Below are positions 19,301 to 25,519 of a stretch of 58,373 bases of DNA, in pieces. Made by a program: the position numbers and the translations under genes. The first letter of the stretch is position 1. The number at the start of each line of letters is the position of its first letter. This stretch comes from Bacteroidetes bacterium GWF2_33_16 (lineage in GTDB: Bacteria > Bacteroidota > Bacteroidia > Bacteroidales > UBA12077). Location of the stretch: positions 1-58,373 of the forward strand of contig MEOE01000034.1 in NCBI GenBank assembly GCA_001768565.1, written 5' to 3'. The notes beneath the pieces are model-generated. The model did not search any database. It saw nothing but the letters and a program-made list of their open reading frames with translations, and was not told where the DNA came from.

Positions 19301-19778
19301 AAGCTATATCATCTTTTGATGCCCTCACTATATGTCCTGCATAATCTAACTTTATATCATCATAAAATATTACTTTCTCTTTTATTAATTGAGCTATTCC
19401 GTCAACTGATAGATTTCTAGCATAATTCTCTTGTGATGTAATTAAATACGGTGACTTTAGTATTCTTAATACATTCTGTAATTTATTTTTTAATTCAGTA
19501 GTAACTGCTAAGTTTATTGGAACAGGAATTATTTTTCCAAGTATACATGCCCAAAAAACTTCAATAAAACTTCTCGATTCCTGAATTTGGAAAACAAGTT
19601 CATCACCTTCATTAATTTCTAACCTTTGAAGGGCTCCCAATATCCCAAGTGCACTGTCATGTAATTGCTTGTATGAAACAAAAACATCATCATTACTACC
19701 ATTAATAAAAGTAATGCCTTTATCAGAATAAGTATTTAAGTCTAAAAAAAATTTTTGAAGTGTATTACCCAAAAGCAT
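13341..19778 (-). CDS. NRPS starter protein: AMP-ligase - carrier - condensation - adenylation (Asn) - carrier - epimerisation
   Basis: 2145 aa. Residues about 1-570 form a fatty acyl-AMP ligase-like domain (SSGSTGSPKG near 163, SWMPLTHDMGLIGFHL). A first carrier has Ser606 in GGNSL, and a condensation domain carries HHIIADG at 786-792. The adenylation domain has YTSGTSGQPKG near 1257 and FDLTVTS with Asp1303. The second carrier has Ser1648 in GGDSI. The epimerisation domain has HHLVIDG at 1823-1829 and ENYGRN. Reading the substrate-pocket residues against the PheA scheme gives D-L-T-K-I-G-E-V-G (final Lys assumed), which differs from the published asparagine code D-L-T-K-L-G-E-V-G-K by one conservative change. 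The predicted product is a carrier-bound N-acyl-D-Asn. This is the starter of zwittermicin A, colibactin and xenocoumacin, removed later by a periplasmic D-Asn peptidase. No such peptidase is in the window. No thioesterase is present, so the chain must pass to a partner, most likely the NRPS at 1-1484. Confidence 0.93.
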   Translation of the reverse strand: MLLGNTLQKFFLDLNTYSDKGITFINGSNDDVFVSYKQLHDSALGILGALQRLEINEGDELVFQIQESRSFIEVFWACILGKIIPVPINLAVTTELKNKLQNVLRILKSPYLITSQENYARNLSVDGIAQLIKEKVIFYDDIKLDYAGHIVRASKDDIAYIQFSSGSTGSPKGVILTHGNLIANIDSIHDGINSPLDGDKFFSWMPLTHDMGLIGFHLTPMAKGWNHYIMPTDLFMRNPTLWLNKISDYSITFTSSPNFGYQYILKHFNPEKNQSIDLSSLRVIVNGAEPISKDICLKFIQYFRKNGLKENVIFPVYGLAEASLAVSFSNIEEEIHSIQVDRNKLNLGDQISYTGDMESSINFVSVGKPIKNTFIRIVDNENKQLGDNFIGKIQIKGGNVTSGYYNNKKATEKLIATDGWLNTGDLGFIDTIGNLYIVGRDKDILFVNGINYYSHDLERITEKVSGIELGKIVITAHFNASLSRDEIITFVLYRGKFENFISIKQACERVISEEVGIQLDYVLPVKRIPKTTSGKLQRYQLLKEYLDGDYNEIKAQLDCLKSEIKNLGIVLPQSELEEKILRNWTEVLKRKDLEINDDFFALGGNSLKAGQLIMFLQKEFEIEISFEQFYNCRTIKGQSELIKNSLPNETITIQRGNNKCFSLSHAQNRIFYHNQLNTGSLAYNIPQVFILEGLFNVDQLKTSQYELIKKYDILRTTCHIKNGVPYQQIHEDIVVSLEEIILDQKINLDEQIRKHLSHFNLEELPLIRVKYGFLASEKTVVLIDIHHIIADGNSLINILEEFFSIYKGKDLKKTAIQYVDFVLWEEVYLKTTKAEVAIKYWRDILQGDIPQLNLPFDLSELRRNDDSGGRLFGSLGTDLHYSLDLFSRDKGISKSVILLSCYSLLLYKLSSQEDIIIGVAESGRNHVKFLDSIGMFVNNLPIRVFPNMDIGIDQYLSDVNRHLIQALDNKSLPYDVLLNVLNLKNVPGRNPLFDTMFVYQNMDFPELSSDDLKITHYRFDPKTSKFDITLEVFENSELDFAFEYSSDLFSEETITRFSGYFKKIIKAVIDKQIDKVSDLEVLSDIERKSLVVDFNNTNSETPSLLVHELFEKQVKGSPDSYALVFNEDKITYKELDKKATKLASILMNKGLGPDDFVVLLVERSFEFVISVLGVLKAGGAYVPVDPNYPSSRKEYIIEDSKAKLIIASEEIIESNKSILNNFDRDCIIHIDRLASYEQTIQKNTVKASPTNLAYMIYTSGTSGQPKGVMIEHRNLMNYIWWAQQVYIKGESVDFPLFSSVSFDLTVTSIFLPLISGNTLYIYKEDDQSLLLQQVLHDDKVGVIKLTPSHLRLIKEDITIKAENVTNLKRFIVGGENLTAELAREITKKFDSKIEIFNEYGPTEATVGCMIYQFESQKKYNKAVPVGKPSHNSQIFILDKYLKPVGQGIIGEIFIGGDSVARGYHNNDVLTNEKFVIISELSDKKLYRTGDLAKFIDKETIEFAGRSDNQVKLNGYRIELDEIELCIQEFEGVSKAVVSKIDKNGDNLLCAYYVSEYGVVEPDLRQYLRGRLPHYMVPSLFFNIDKIPLTPNGKIDKNLLPGIDKLRETKEIKIAENDIQKLLVDIFQEVFSIKQVSIDDNFFELGGDSIKAVQITSRLYDKGIALNVNDILTHQTISQISFYAKKYEKEYDQGLASGEKELSPIERWFFEQDIENPNYFNQSVLLEFKKPIDKNILEQVFYKLIEHHDGLRANYNTKKNCMFFNNDHLKKAFEIDVFEIDDKNTLESIGVELKSSFDITNTLLIKAGIIREENKHDRLLISAHHLVIDGVSWRILLEDLYNLYYTIENGAFIKLPLKTGSLIDWQCALEDYAESEELKSQVDYWKDIESNEFKLSEKEPINSIISEYYKCQFSLDNEQTEFLLKDANKPYNTDIHILLATALALTVRDFTKKSQIVVDFENYGRNLEGIDVSRTIGWFTSIYPVVFKIEGDDLDKHIKAVKEQIRKVPKNGIGYGIAKYLAGSFNQSEKLKSEIRFNYLGQFGEEVSNDLFSYSNKFSGKDVSDENHITSSLEINILIINKELNVEFVYCNVTFNESDIISLKEGFIRQINNLVFYLKNSEDIYFTPSDFNGVELEDDDLKVLFQ

Positions 19779-19792
19779 TACAAAAAGTGTTT

Positions 19793-20311
19793 TTATAAAA
19801 TATGTACTCTATCTTTGCATTCAAGATATTCAGAAGGTACATTTACAATAATAGACTGCTTAAGTGATTCTATTCTTAATGCAAATCTTTTTTTTCCACG
19901 TTCCTCAACCAGAACACCTTTCATACCAGTTAAAGCTCCACCATTAATTATTACTGAATCTCCAATACTGAGATTGCACGATATTTCAAATAGGTAATCG
20001 TTATTTATTATCTTAACTATATTATCTATTTCTTTTTGTTTCAAAAAGGAAGGTTGATTATTGAATTTAACGCAGCATATTACTTTGGAATTCTTTAAAA
20101 TTTCCCATATGTGGCTATATTCAATGTTTGCAAATATATAATTAGGGAACATTGGAACCAATAATTTCTTTTTTCTGTCACTCCATTGTCTAACAATCCA
20201 GTGCATAGGCAGAAATGAATCAAACCCGTCCTTAAGCAAACATTCATGAACTTTCCTTTCAAATTTAGGGTATGTATAAAATACATAACATTTCCTATCA
20301 GAACACTTCAT
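19793..20311 (-). CDS. Specialised NusG-family transcription antiterminator (UpxY/LoaP/RfaH type)
   Basis: 172 aa from ATG 20311 (MKCSDRKCYVFYTYPKFE); the longer frame would begin with TTG 20326. The N-terminal NGN domain has the aromatic YVFYTYPKFERKVHECL and VPMFPNYIFANI motifs. The C-terminal KOW domain has IINGGALTGMKGVLVEERGK. This is not the housekeeping NusG, which normally lies beside secE and ribosomal protein genes. Specialised paralogues head long operons: UpxY for Bacteroides capsules, LoaP for antibiotic clusters, RfaH for LPS. Here the gene is 14 bp upstream of the 6.4-kb NRPS gene, so it probably lets RNA polymerase read through this cluster of about 20 kb. Family secure; target inferred from position. 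Confidence 0.9.
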   Translation of the reverse strand: MKCSDRKCYVFYTYPKFERKVHECLLKDGFDSFLPMHWIVRQWSDRKKKLLVPMFPNYIFANIEYSHIWEILKNSKVICCVKFNNQPSFLKQKEIDNIVKIINNDYLFEISCNLSIGDSVIINGGALTGMKGVLVEERGKKRFALRIESLKQSIIVNVPSEYLECKDRVHIL

Positions 20312-20951
20312 TTTAATAAAATTCAATTAAATAATTTCTGATTATTTTTCATCCCTCAAACCCAAAAAAGTGACCAACTTAGCTGTAAGTTATTGCAAAA
20401 AGACTATTAACAAACCTAACCTTAAATTCAACAGATAAAGATATTAAACTATTAAATATAGCTTCGCTTATAAAACTCACAATTTATAGGTTTTAGTAAC
20501 TAGGTCAAAAGGAAATAATAAGATGTGAATTTATATTTTTTTTTAGTTGTTTTTTATACAAATTAGAATAATATAAATCACATTAAACAATTTAAAAAAA
20601 TACTAACACTTAAATTACTGATTAAATGAACCTTACAAATCATATGCTCATTTATATGTTTTAAAACATACGACTAATTACAATATTATCCCAAAATTGT
20701 CACTTGCATTTTTATTTGTAATGACGGTCATTAAAAATAAAACTATTCATTTTAATGATAATCTGAGACATATAATAATTCAATTAAGAAAAACTAAACT
20801 TTTCAGTACTTGAAAGTAAGTTTTTCTTAATCGGGATTTTCTCAAATCTATTCATTAGAAAGGCTCACACCACGTTGCACTTTTCTAATGACTGATTGGG
20901 ATTATTTAATCAATAATCTATTATTAATATTCAAACACTCCTTAGGATATA
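20312..20951. other. 640-bp gene-free leader upstream of the antiterminator gene, with inverted repeats
   Basis: No gene is seen on either strand. Two inverted repeats stand out. In the first (about 20786-20830), AAGAAAAACT pairs with AGTTTTTCTT around an inner stem ACTTTTCA/TGAAAGT. In the second (about 20855-20892), CATTAGAAA pairs with TTTCTAATG around a 20-nt loop. A possible minus-strand -7 box TAGGTTTG is at 20411-20418, without a matching -33 box. The stretch would be the 5' leader of the cluster transcript if the promoter lies near the IS, and could carry the recruitment signal for the NusG-like protein. The leader function is inference. Confidence 0.4.
20786..20830. repeat. Long inverted repeat (about 45 nt) in the cluster leader
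   Basis: The outer arms AAGAAAAACT and AGTTTTTCTT enclose inner arms ACTTTTCA and TGAAAGT (one bulged T) with a GTACT centre. Neither strand has a T-run directly after it, so a simple intrinsic terminator is unlikely. It lies about 475 bp upstream of the antiterminator start. Confidence 0.6.
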
Positions 20952-21018
20952 TGTATCCTCCTAAAATAGGTTTACTCTTTTTAGGTTAATTTTTATTAGT
21001 TAAAATACTGTTTTATTT

Positions 21019-21875
21019 TCAACCAAGCATGCCCTTGGTTGAAAATTTCCGAGTCCATTTTCTAAGCTTATAATTTTCTCTTTCATGTGCCTGGGCGGGA
21101 GCAAGGCCATAACAGCTCATATGTGGCCTGTCTGTATTATATAGCCAGATTGCATATTTTATTTCACGTTTGGCATCTTTTTCCCCTAAAAATCCATCTC
21201 CAATTTCGTATTCCCTTTTAAGTATTCCATTGACACGTTCTGCTGCAGCATTCTAGTATGGATCATATTTACTGGTCATATTTATTTGTATATTGTTTGA
21301 TTCCAGAACATTGATATAAAATGGATTGCAATATTAAAAACCACGGTCTGAATGATGTATCATTTTTCTGTCTGGATATTTCCTGTTTTTTAAGGCCATT
21401 TTAAGCGCTTTAATAGCATTTATTTCAGGTTGTCAGATAACTCCCAATCCATAATTTGCTTTGAATACAGGTCTGTAATCAAAAATAAATACATAAAGCC
21501 TTTCTTGGTTCTGGTATATGTGATGTCGCTTACAAATACCTGTTCTGATTGAACTACTTCCATAGTACTTATCAGGTTCGGGTATTTATAGAACTGATGC
21601 TTGCTTTTTGTTGTTTTTACAAAGCGTTTTCGATATCTAACCAATAGATTTTCATCTCTTAAGATGTCGAAGAATTTATCTCTGCCACATTTGATTCTTG
21701 CCTTTTCAAGTTTTGGCTGCAATTTGTCATGTAGTTTTTTTCCGCCCATATGCTTGTGCCTGGTTCGAACTTTTTTGACCATTTTAACCACTTGTTTTTG
21801 TTGACTAATGGAATGCTTGTATCTTTTCTCCCTTTGATAAAAAGCCTGACGGCTTATCCCGAAAAGCTTACACAA
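21019..21875 (-). pseudogene. IS3-family transposase OrfB, broken by a frameshift and two stops
   Basis: The intact part (21420-21875) has the HTH_21-like region CKLFGISRQAFYQRE and the first catalytic Asp in VSDITYTRTKKG. After a frameshift near 21420 the frame continues with MIHHSDRGF (second Asp) and NAAAERVNGILKREYE (catalytic Glu), ending at 21019. Two in-frame stops replace probable Gln codons: TAA at 21334-21336 (GF*YCNP) and TAG at 21253-21255 (DPY*NA). Upstream the frame joins OrfA by the usual -1 shift at an AAAAG stretch (QKKVNITILCKLFG). Confidence 0.9.
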
Positions 21876-21886
21876 AATAGTAATAT

Positions 21887-22267
21887 TTACTTTCTTTTGC
21901 CACGGGGAATAGTCTTTAGAAGCAATTCGGGTAAGTACTTTTTTAGCATTTCCTCGCCATACTCATCTTCAAGGATACTCATAACCGCTTTCAGAACGTC
22001 ATTTTCGCCTTGGCTAACCTTAAGTTTTGCCCGCAACTCATTGATTTCTTGTCGTGGTGATTTGCCGCCCATTGATCTTAACTTTTTGTCAAAGTTACCA
22101 TATTTTTTCATCCATTCACCAATGGTTTTATGATGAATACCATAAACCTTGGAAGCCTTATTCATGGAGAGTTTCCCGTTCTCAATAACTTCGATAACTT
22201 CCAATTTAAAAGCATAACTGTAACGATTGTTCCATTCGCCACCAGCAGGAATTTTTAAATTGTTCAT
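21887..22267 (-). CDS. IS3-family transposase OrfA (helix-turn-helix protein)
   Basis: A 126-aa protein with an HTH region (LEVIEVIENGKLSMNKASKV, GIHHKTIGEWMKKYG) followed by a leucine-zipper-like coiled coil (INELRAKLKVSQGENDVLKA). This is the standard OrfA architecture, and it ends with PRGKRK just before the OrfA/OrfB -1 frameshift stretch. The frame is intact, but OrfB downstream is broken, so no active transposase is expected. Confidence 0.9.
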   Translation of the reverse strand: MNNLKIPAGGEWNNRYSYAFKLEVIEVIENGKLSMNKASKVYGIHHKTIGEWMKKYGNFDKKLRSMGGKSPRQEINELRAKLKVSQGENDVLKAVMSILEDEYGEEMLKKYLPELLLKTIPRGKRK

Positions 22268-22321
22268 GTCGTGTCCTCCTTTTTGTTATCAAAAAGTGTC
22301 AACGTATTTCAGGACAAGACA

Positions 22322-22518
22322 TTTTCATATTTACCTGTGAAAGGATATAATAAAAACCCTTTTGCTACAATTTCCACTTGTTTGATTTCTTCTGCATTAT
22401 AGACACCAGTTCTAATCATGTTGGCTGGTTGAAATATATGATTTTGTGAGTATTCTTTGAAATCAGTATTTGATGCAGTTTTCCTTGATCCCGATTTTTC
22501 CTTACAAAGCTTGATGTT
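22322..22518 (-). pseudogene. Gene fragment cut by the IS element
   Basis: An open, protein-like frame of about 65 codons runs into the right end of the IS. It includes FQPANMIRTGVYNAEEIKQ and IVAKGFLLYPFTGKYEN. It has no upstream start codon in frame and a stop at 22519-22521, so it is probably a remnant truncated on both sides. I do not recognise the family. It lies between the tRNA-Pro terminator and the IS. Confidence 0.35.
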
Positions 22519-22530
22519 TTAACTGAAGGG

Positions 22531-22565
22531 AAATAAAAAAAGGTTCAGCAACTTTGCTAAACCTT
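22531..22565 (-). terminator. Intrinsic terminator of tRNA-Pro
   Basis: On the minus strand AAGGTTTAGCAA pairs with TTGCTGAACCTT (one G-U pair), followed by TTTTTTTATTT. It lies 14 nt after the 3' end of the tRNA. Confidence 0.88.
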
Positions 22566-22578
22566 ATCAAATCTTTTG

Positions 22579-22653
22579 TCGGGGTGGCAGGATTCGAACC
22601 TGCGACCTCCTGCTCCCAAAGCAGGCGCGATGACCGGACTACGCTACACCCCG
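22579..22653 (-). tRNA. tRNA-Pro, anticodon TGG
   Basis: A 75-nt cloverleaf on the minus strand. The acceptor stem is CGGGGTG/CACCCCG with discriminator A. The anticodon stem CCTGC/GCAGG encloses the loop TTTGGGA (anticodon TGG), and the T loop is GTTCGAATC. CCA is not encoded. A strong terminator follows. It forms the border between the cluster/IS region and the housekeeping region. Confidence 0.95.
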
Positions 22654-22789
22654 TAAAAGAGTTGCAAATGTAAACATGTTTTTTATTAAAACAAAAAAAC
22701 ACTTCGTTTTTTTTATCTTTATTTTGTATTGCCTATGCAACTAGTTTATCCAGATTATTGCAAATAGATGTTTGACTTGCAAAACGCTT

Positions 22790-23527
22790 TTATCGCCCTT
22801 TTACATGAAGCATCTTTGTAGTCTTTTTAAGAGTACGCAATGCAATAAAAACAATAAAGGTTATTATTAGAACATACAACCAGAATGGGGAAATATGAAA
22901 TTTACTATATTCAACATAATTTCTTAACACATCGAGATATGCAAATGAAATACCTATAGCAAATAAACCATTATACTCCCGTTTTAAAACATTCTTAAAT
23001 GAAAATTCTAAATCTGCATTTTCCCAACCACTAAACTTTGGAAAAAATGGAGGAGTATGTAACGACCATTCCAGATATTGATCTCCAAACTTACGTTTTA
23101 AAAACTGCTCTTCGGCAAACATAATTCTTTCGTAATACAGCCAGAATAGAAGAATACAAACTGCAGTAAACCAGAAATTATTTACAAATAGGATAATTCC
23201 GAACCACATTAAGAAATTACCAAGATATAATGGGTGGCGAACCACAGAATAAATTCCTTTGGTATTTAGTACTTCGGCAACCTGTTTTGATGTGTTTCGT
23301 CCTGATGTTCCTTTGGGCATAAATCCAATTACAAGAATTCTAATTACTAACCCTATTAAGGAAATTAGCAAACAGAAAATGGACCATTTTATTCCTGAAA
23401 ATGCGAAATCCTGCCTTGCTTCAAGGTAAATCACAAGTGTTGCTAAGGGATAAAGTACTACTGGCAAATAACTTCGGTATTTAAAAAACCAATTCCCTGT
23501 TTTATCAAATTCTTCAACTAATGACAT
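22790..23527 (-). CDS. Isoprenylcysteine carboxyl methyltransferase-like membrane protein
   Basis: 245 aa from ATG 23527 (MSLVEEFDKTGNWFF). The longer frame to 23635 would read through the ferredoxin terminator and is rejected. There are about five membrane segments. The central motif GIYSVVRHPLYLGNFLMWFG, followed by YYERIMFAEEQFLKRKFGDQY, is the S-adenosylmethionine-binding signature of the ICMT/PEMT-like family. Bacterial members methylate lipids or small molecules and mostly have no known substrate. The C-terminal extension with two membrane segments is longer than in the minimal family. Substrate unknown. Confidence 0.78.
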   Translation of the reverse strand: MSLVEEFDKTGNWFFKYRSYLPVVLYPLATLVIYLEARQDFAFSGIKWSIFCLLISLIGLVIRILVIGFMPKGTSGRNTSKQVAEVLNTKGIYSVVRHPLYLGNFLMWFGIILFVNNFWFTAVCILLFWLYYERIMFAEEQFLKRKFGDQYLEWSLHTPPFFPKFSGWENADLEFSFKNVLKREYNGLFAIGISFAYLDVLRNYVEYSKFHISPFWLYVLIITFIVFIALRTLKKTTKMLHVKGR

Positions 23528-23560
23528 AGTCTGATTTTTAAATTTATTAAAATCTGAAAA

Positions 23561-23583
23561 TAAAAAAACCCGCACCAGGCGGG
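23561..23583 (-). terminator. Intrinsic terminator after the ferredoxin gene
   Basis: On the minus strand CCCGC-CTGGT-GCGGG is followed by seven T. It lies 21 nt after the ferredoxin stop and just before the methyltransferase-like gene, separating the two. Confidence 0.85.
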
Positions 23584-23604
23584 CTATTTGTTGTCGCTTA
23601 TGTA

Positions 23605-23772
23605 TTAAGCTGGATGAATAGCCTCTACTGGGCAAACATCAGCACATGCACCACAATCAGTACAAGTATCTGGATCGATTTTATAGATATCACCTTCAGA
23701 TATTGCTTCAACTGGACATTCGTCAATACATGTTCCACAAGCTGTACAGTCATCATTTATTTTGTAAGCCAT
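23605..23772 (-). CDS. 2[4Fe-4S] ferredoxin
   Basis: A 55-aa protein with two CxxCxxCxxxCP cluster-binding motifs: CTACGTCIDECP (residues 9-20) and CTDCGACADVCP (37-48). Each is followed by VEAI, the usual internal repeat of clostridial-type ferredoxins. It starts at ATG 23772 (MAYKINDD). It is a small soluble cytoplasmic electron carrier for enzymes such as 2-oxoacid:ferredoxin oxidoreductases. It is probably a single-gene transcript, with its own terminator directly downstream. Confidence 0.95.
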   Translation of the reverse strand: MAYKINDDCTACGTCIDECPVEAISEGDIYKIDPDTCTDCGACADVCPVEAIHPA

Positions 23773-23945
23773 AATTCTTGTTTTTTAGTTTAAAATAAAA
23801 TTTTATTCACTTACAAAATTATTTGCAAAAATCGAATAGAAAAAGAATTTTATCATTAAATGGCTTCTTGTTACTAATTTAGAATCATTCTAAATAAATT
23901 TGTTTACATTCTCCAACATGTAAATGAAACAGATTAATAAATGTA

Positions 23946-25136
23946 TTAATCAATTAAAAATTGTGTAGCCTGATATGCAAATAATGCTATTCCCGTTTTC
24001 ATTGCCTCATCATGAATTGTAAAATTTGGCGAGTGTAATGGAAAAAACAAATCTGAACCTGGTTTTGTAATACCCAACCGATAAAATACCGCGGGGATCT
24101 CTTGCGAATAATATGCAAAATCTTCCGATGTCATCCGTGGTTCTAGATCAATTACATTATCGGCTCCAACAAAATCTATTGCAATATTTTTTGCCTTTTC
24201 AGTAGATTCAATATGATTACTTAAAACTGGATATCCTGTTAGAATTTTTACTTCAATCTCAACTTTGTTCTGATCTGCTAATTCCTTTGCCATTTTATGT
24301 ATTTCACTATGAGCATTTGCTCTCCACTCCTCGTTCATTGTACGAAATGTTCCTTCCATATACACTTCATCGGGAATAACATTTGTAGCTCCTTGTGCAA
24401 TCATCTTACCAATTGAAAGAACAGTAGGAGTATCTTTAGGCGCAATGCTCTTAGGAATTTGCTGTAAATTAACAACAAGCTTCGATGCAATAAGAACTGT
24501 ATTATCAATTTTATCAGGTATTGCTGCATGTCCACCTTTACCTTTTACGGTAATATATATCTCGTCACTTGAAGCCATATATGTTCCAGCTCTAATACCA
24601 ATTTTACCAGCAACTAACTCTGGATAAGCATGTTGTGCCAGAATAACTGAAGGAGTTGGATTCTTAAGCACACCTTCTTCTACCATCAGCTTTGCTCCAC
24701 CAGGAATCTTCTCCTCAGCTGGTTGAAAAATGAATTTAACAGTTCCTTCAAACTCATCTTTTAGATCATTCAATATCATTATAGCACCAAGCAGCGATGC
24801 AGTATGAGCATCGTGACCACAGGCATGCATTACGCCCTTATTTACTGACTTATAAGAAATATCATTTTTCTCTTCAATGGGTAAAGCATCCATATCTGCC
24901 CTAAGTGCTACACATTTTTTACCAGGATTTTTTCCTTCAATAATTCCTGTAATACCTGTTCCTGCAATACCTGTATTGAATTTCAAATCTAATGTTTCTA
25001 ATATTGATGCAACATAGTTGGCCGTATGATGCTCATTAAATGATAATTCCGGATGTTTATGTATGTGTTGTCTTATCTTAACAACATTTGAATAATATTT
25101 CTCTGATAGATTCTTTATTTTTTCTTTTATATCCAT
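23946..25136 (-). CDS. M20-family amidohydrolase (N-acyl-amino acid / hippurate hydrolase type)
   Basis: 396 aa, full length. Metal and catalytic motifs are ALRADMDALP (about residue 77), MHACGHDAHT (about 101) and FQPAEEKIPGGA (about 136), and ARTSEDFAYYSQEIP-like residues lie near the C-terminus (MTSEDFAYYSQ). The dimerisation domain interrupts the catalytic domain at about 190-300. There is no signal peptide, so it is cytoplasmic. It probably hydrolyses N-acyl or N-acetyl amino acids or aminoacylated amides. It is 4 bp from the TauE/SafE-like gene and co-transcribed with it. It is not a candidate for removing the N-acyl-D-Asn cap, because that enzyme class is a periplasmic serine peptidase. 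Confidence 0.88.
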   Translation of the reverse strand: MDIKEKIKNLSEKYYSNVVKIRQHIHKHPELSFNEHHTANYVASILETLDLKFNTGIAGTGITGIIEGKNPGKKCVALRADMDALPIEEKNDISYKSVNKGVMHACGHDAHTASLLGAIMILNDLKDEFEGTVKFIFQPAEEKIPGGAKLMVEEGVLKNPTPSVILAQHAYPELVAGKIGIRAGTYMASSDEIYITVKGKGGHAAIPDKIDNTVLIASKLVVNLQQIPKSIAPKDTPTVLSIGKMIAQGATNVIPDEVYMEGTFRTMNEEWRANAHSEIHKMAKELADQNKVEIEVKILTGYPVLSNHIESTEKAKNIAIDFVGADNVIDLEPRMTSEDFAYYSQEIPAVFYRLGITKPGSDLFFPLHSPNFTIHDEAMKTGIALFAYQATQFLID

Positions 25137-25140
25137 CGTG

Positions 25141-25509
25141 TTATTTATTAAAGATCATTTTTAATGAAACCAACAACATAAAAATACCGAAAATTGTTTT
25201 CAGCGTTTTTGCAGGTATTTGAGTCGATACCACAGAGCCAACATAACTTCCTAAAACAGTAGCTATGATTAAAACGGCAGCATACTTATAATCGATATAA
25301 TTGTTTTTTGCATAATGAATTACTGCAAAAATACCAACAGGCAAAAGCAACACGAGAAGACTCGTTCCTTGTGCCTGATGCTGCGAAAATCCCATAATAA
25401 AAACAAGTGCAGGAACAATAATAATTCCTCCACCTAAACCTAAAGCTCCACCAACAAAACCTGCAAACAGGCCAATAATGACTAAAATAATTAACTCATT
25501 AATACTCAT
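25141..25509 (-). CDS. Half-size TauE/SafE-family membrane transporter
   Basis: A 122-aa protein with about four membrane segments. The conserved N-terminal motif GFVGGALGLGGGIIIVPAL and the QGTSLLVLLLPVG stretch identify the TauE/SafE (DUF81) family. Usual members are about 250 aa with two such halves. This one has a single half and would have to dimerise. Substrates in the family are sulfite, organosulfonates or other anions. It lies between the M20 hydrolase and the large envelope protein gene, with gaps of 4 and 10 bp. Confidence 0.82.
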   Translation of the reverse strand: MSINELIILVIIGLFAGFVGGALGLGGGIIIVPALVFIMGFSQHQAQGTSLLVLLLPVGIFAVIHYAKNNYIDYKYAAVLIIATVLGSYVGSVVSTQIPAKTLKTIFGIFMLLVSLKMIFNK

Positions 25510-25519
25510 ATAGTACGTT

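Larger units (their letters stand above)
20952..22321 (-). mobile_element. Degenerate IS3-family insertion sequence, about 1370 bp
   Basis: The element has two overlapping transposase frames on the minus strand. Its ends begin TGTATCCTCCTAAAATAGG (left, from 20952) and TGTCTTGTCCTGAAATACG (right, reverse complement ending at 22321). About 22 of the first 30 bases agree between the inverted ends, both start with TG as in the IS3 family, and both continue into a T-run. I see no target-site duplication (ATA on the left, TTT on the right). The second frame is broken, so the element is probably inactive. Confidence 0.85.

Noticed and set aside
20095..20286. A 63-codon frame overlapping the antiterminator gene
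   Set aside because: It lies wholly within the NusG-like gene in another frame and has no recognisable features.
20312..20951. A riboswitch or known structured RNA in the cluster leader
   Set aside because: Inverted repeats are present, but no conserved core of a known riboswitch class could be recognised by reading.
20949..22324. Target-site duplication flanking the IS element
   Set aside because: The three bases next to the ends are ATA on the left and TTT on the right; no match of 3 or 4 bp is present.
22579..22653. A second copy of the tRNA-Pro 3' end elsewhere in the window as an integration scar
   Set aside because: I found no repeat of the T-arm/acceptor end in positions 1-22500. 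The island could extend beyond the left edge, so this remains open but is not claimed.
22502..22702. A 66-codon frame across tRNA-Pro
   Set aside because: It runs through the tRNA and its terminator; no coding function is credible.
23946..25136. The M20 amidohydrolase or the S9 peptidase (49908-51998) as the enzyme that removes the N-acyl-D-Asn cap
   Set aside because: The known cap-removing enzymes are inner-membrane SxxK serine peptidases with three C-terminal helices. The M20 protein is a cytoplasmic metalloenzyme and the S9 protein is of the prolyl oligopeptidase type; both also lie far from the cluster.
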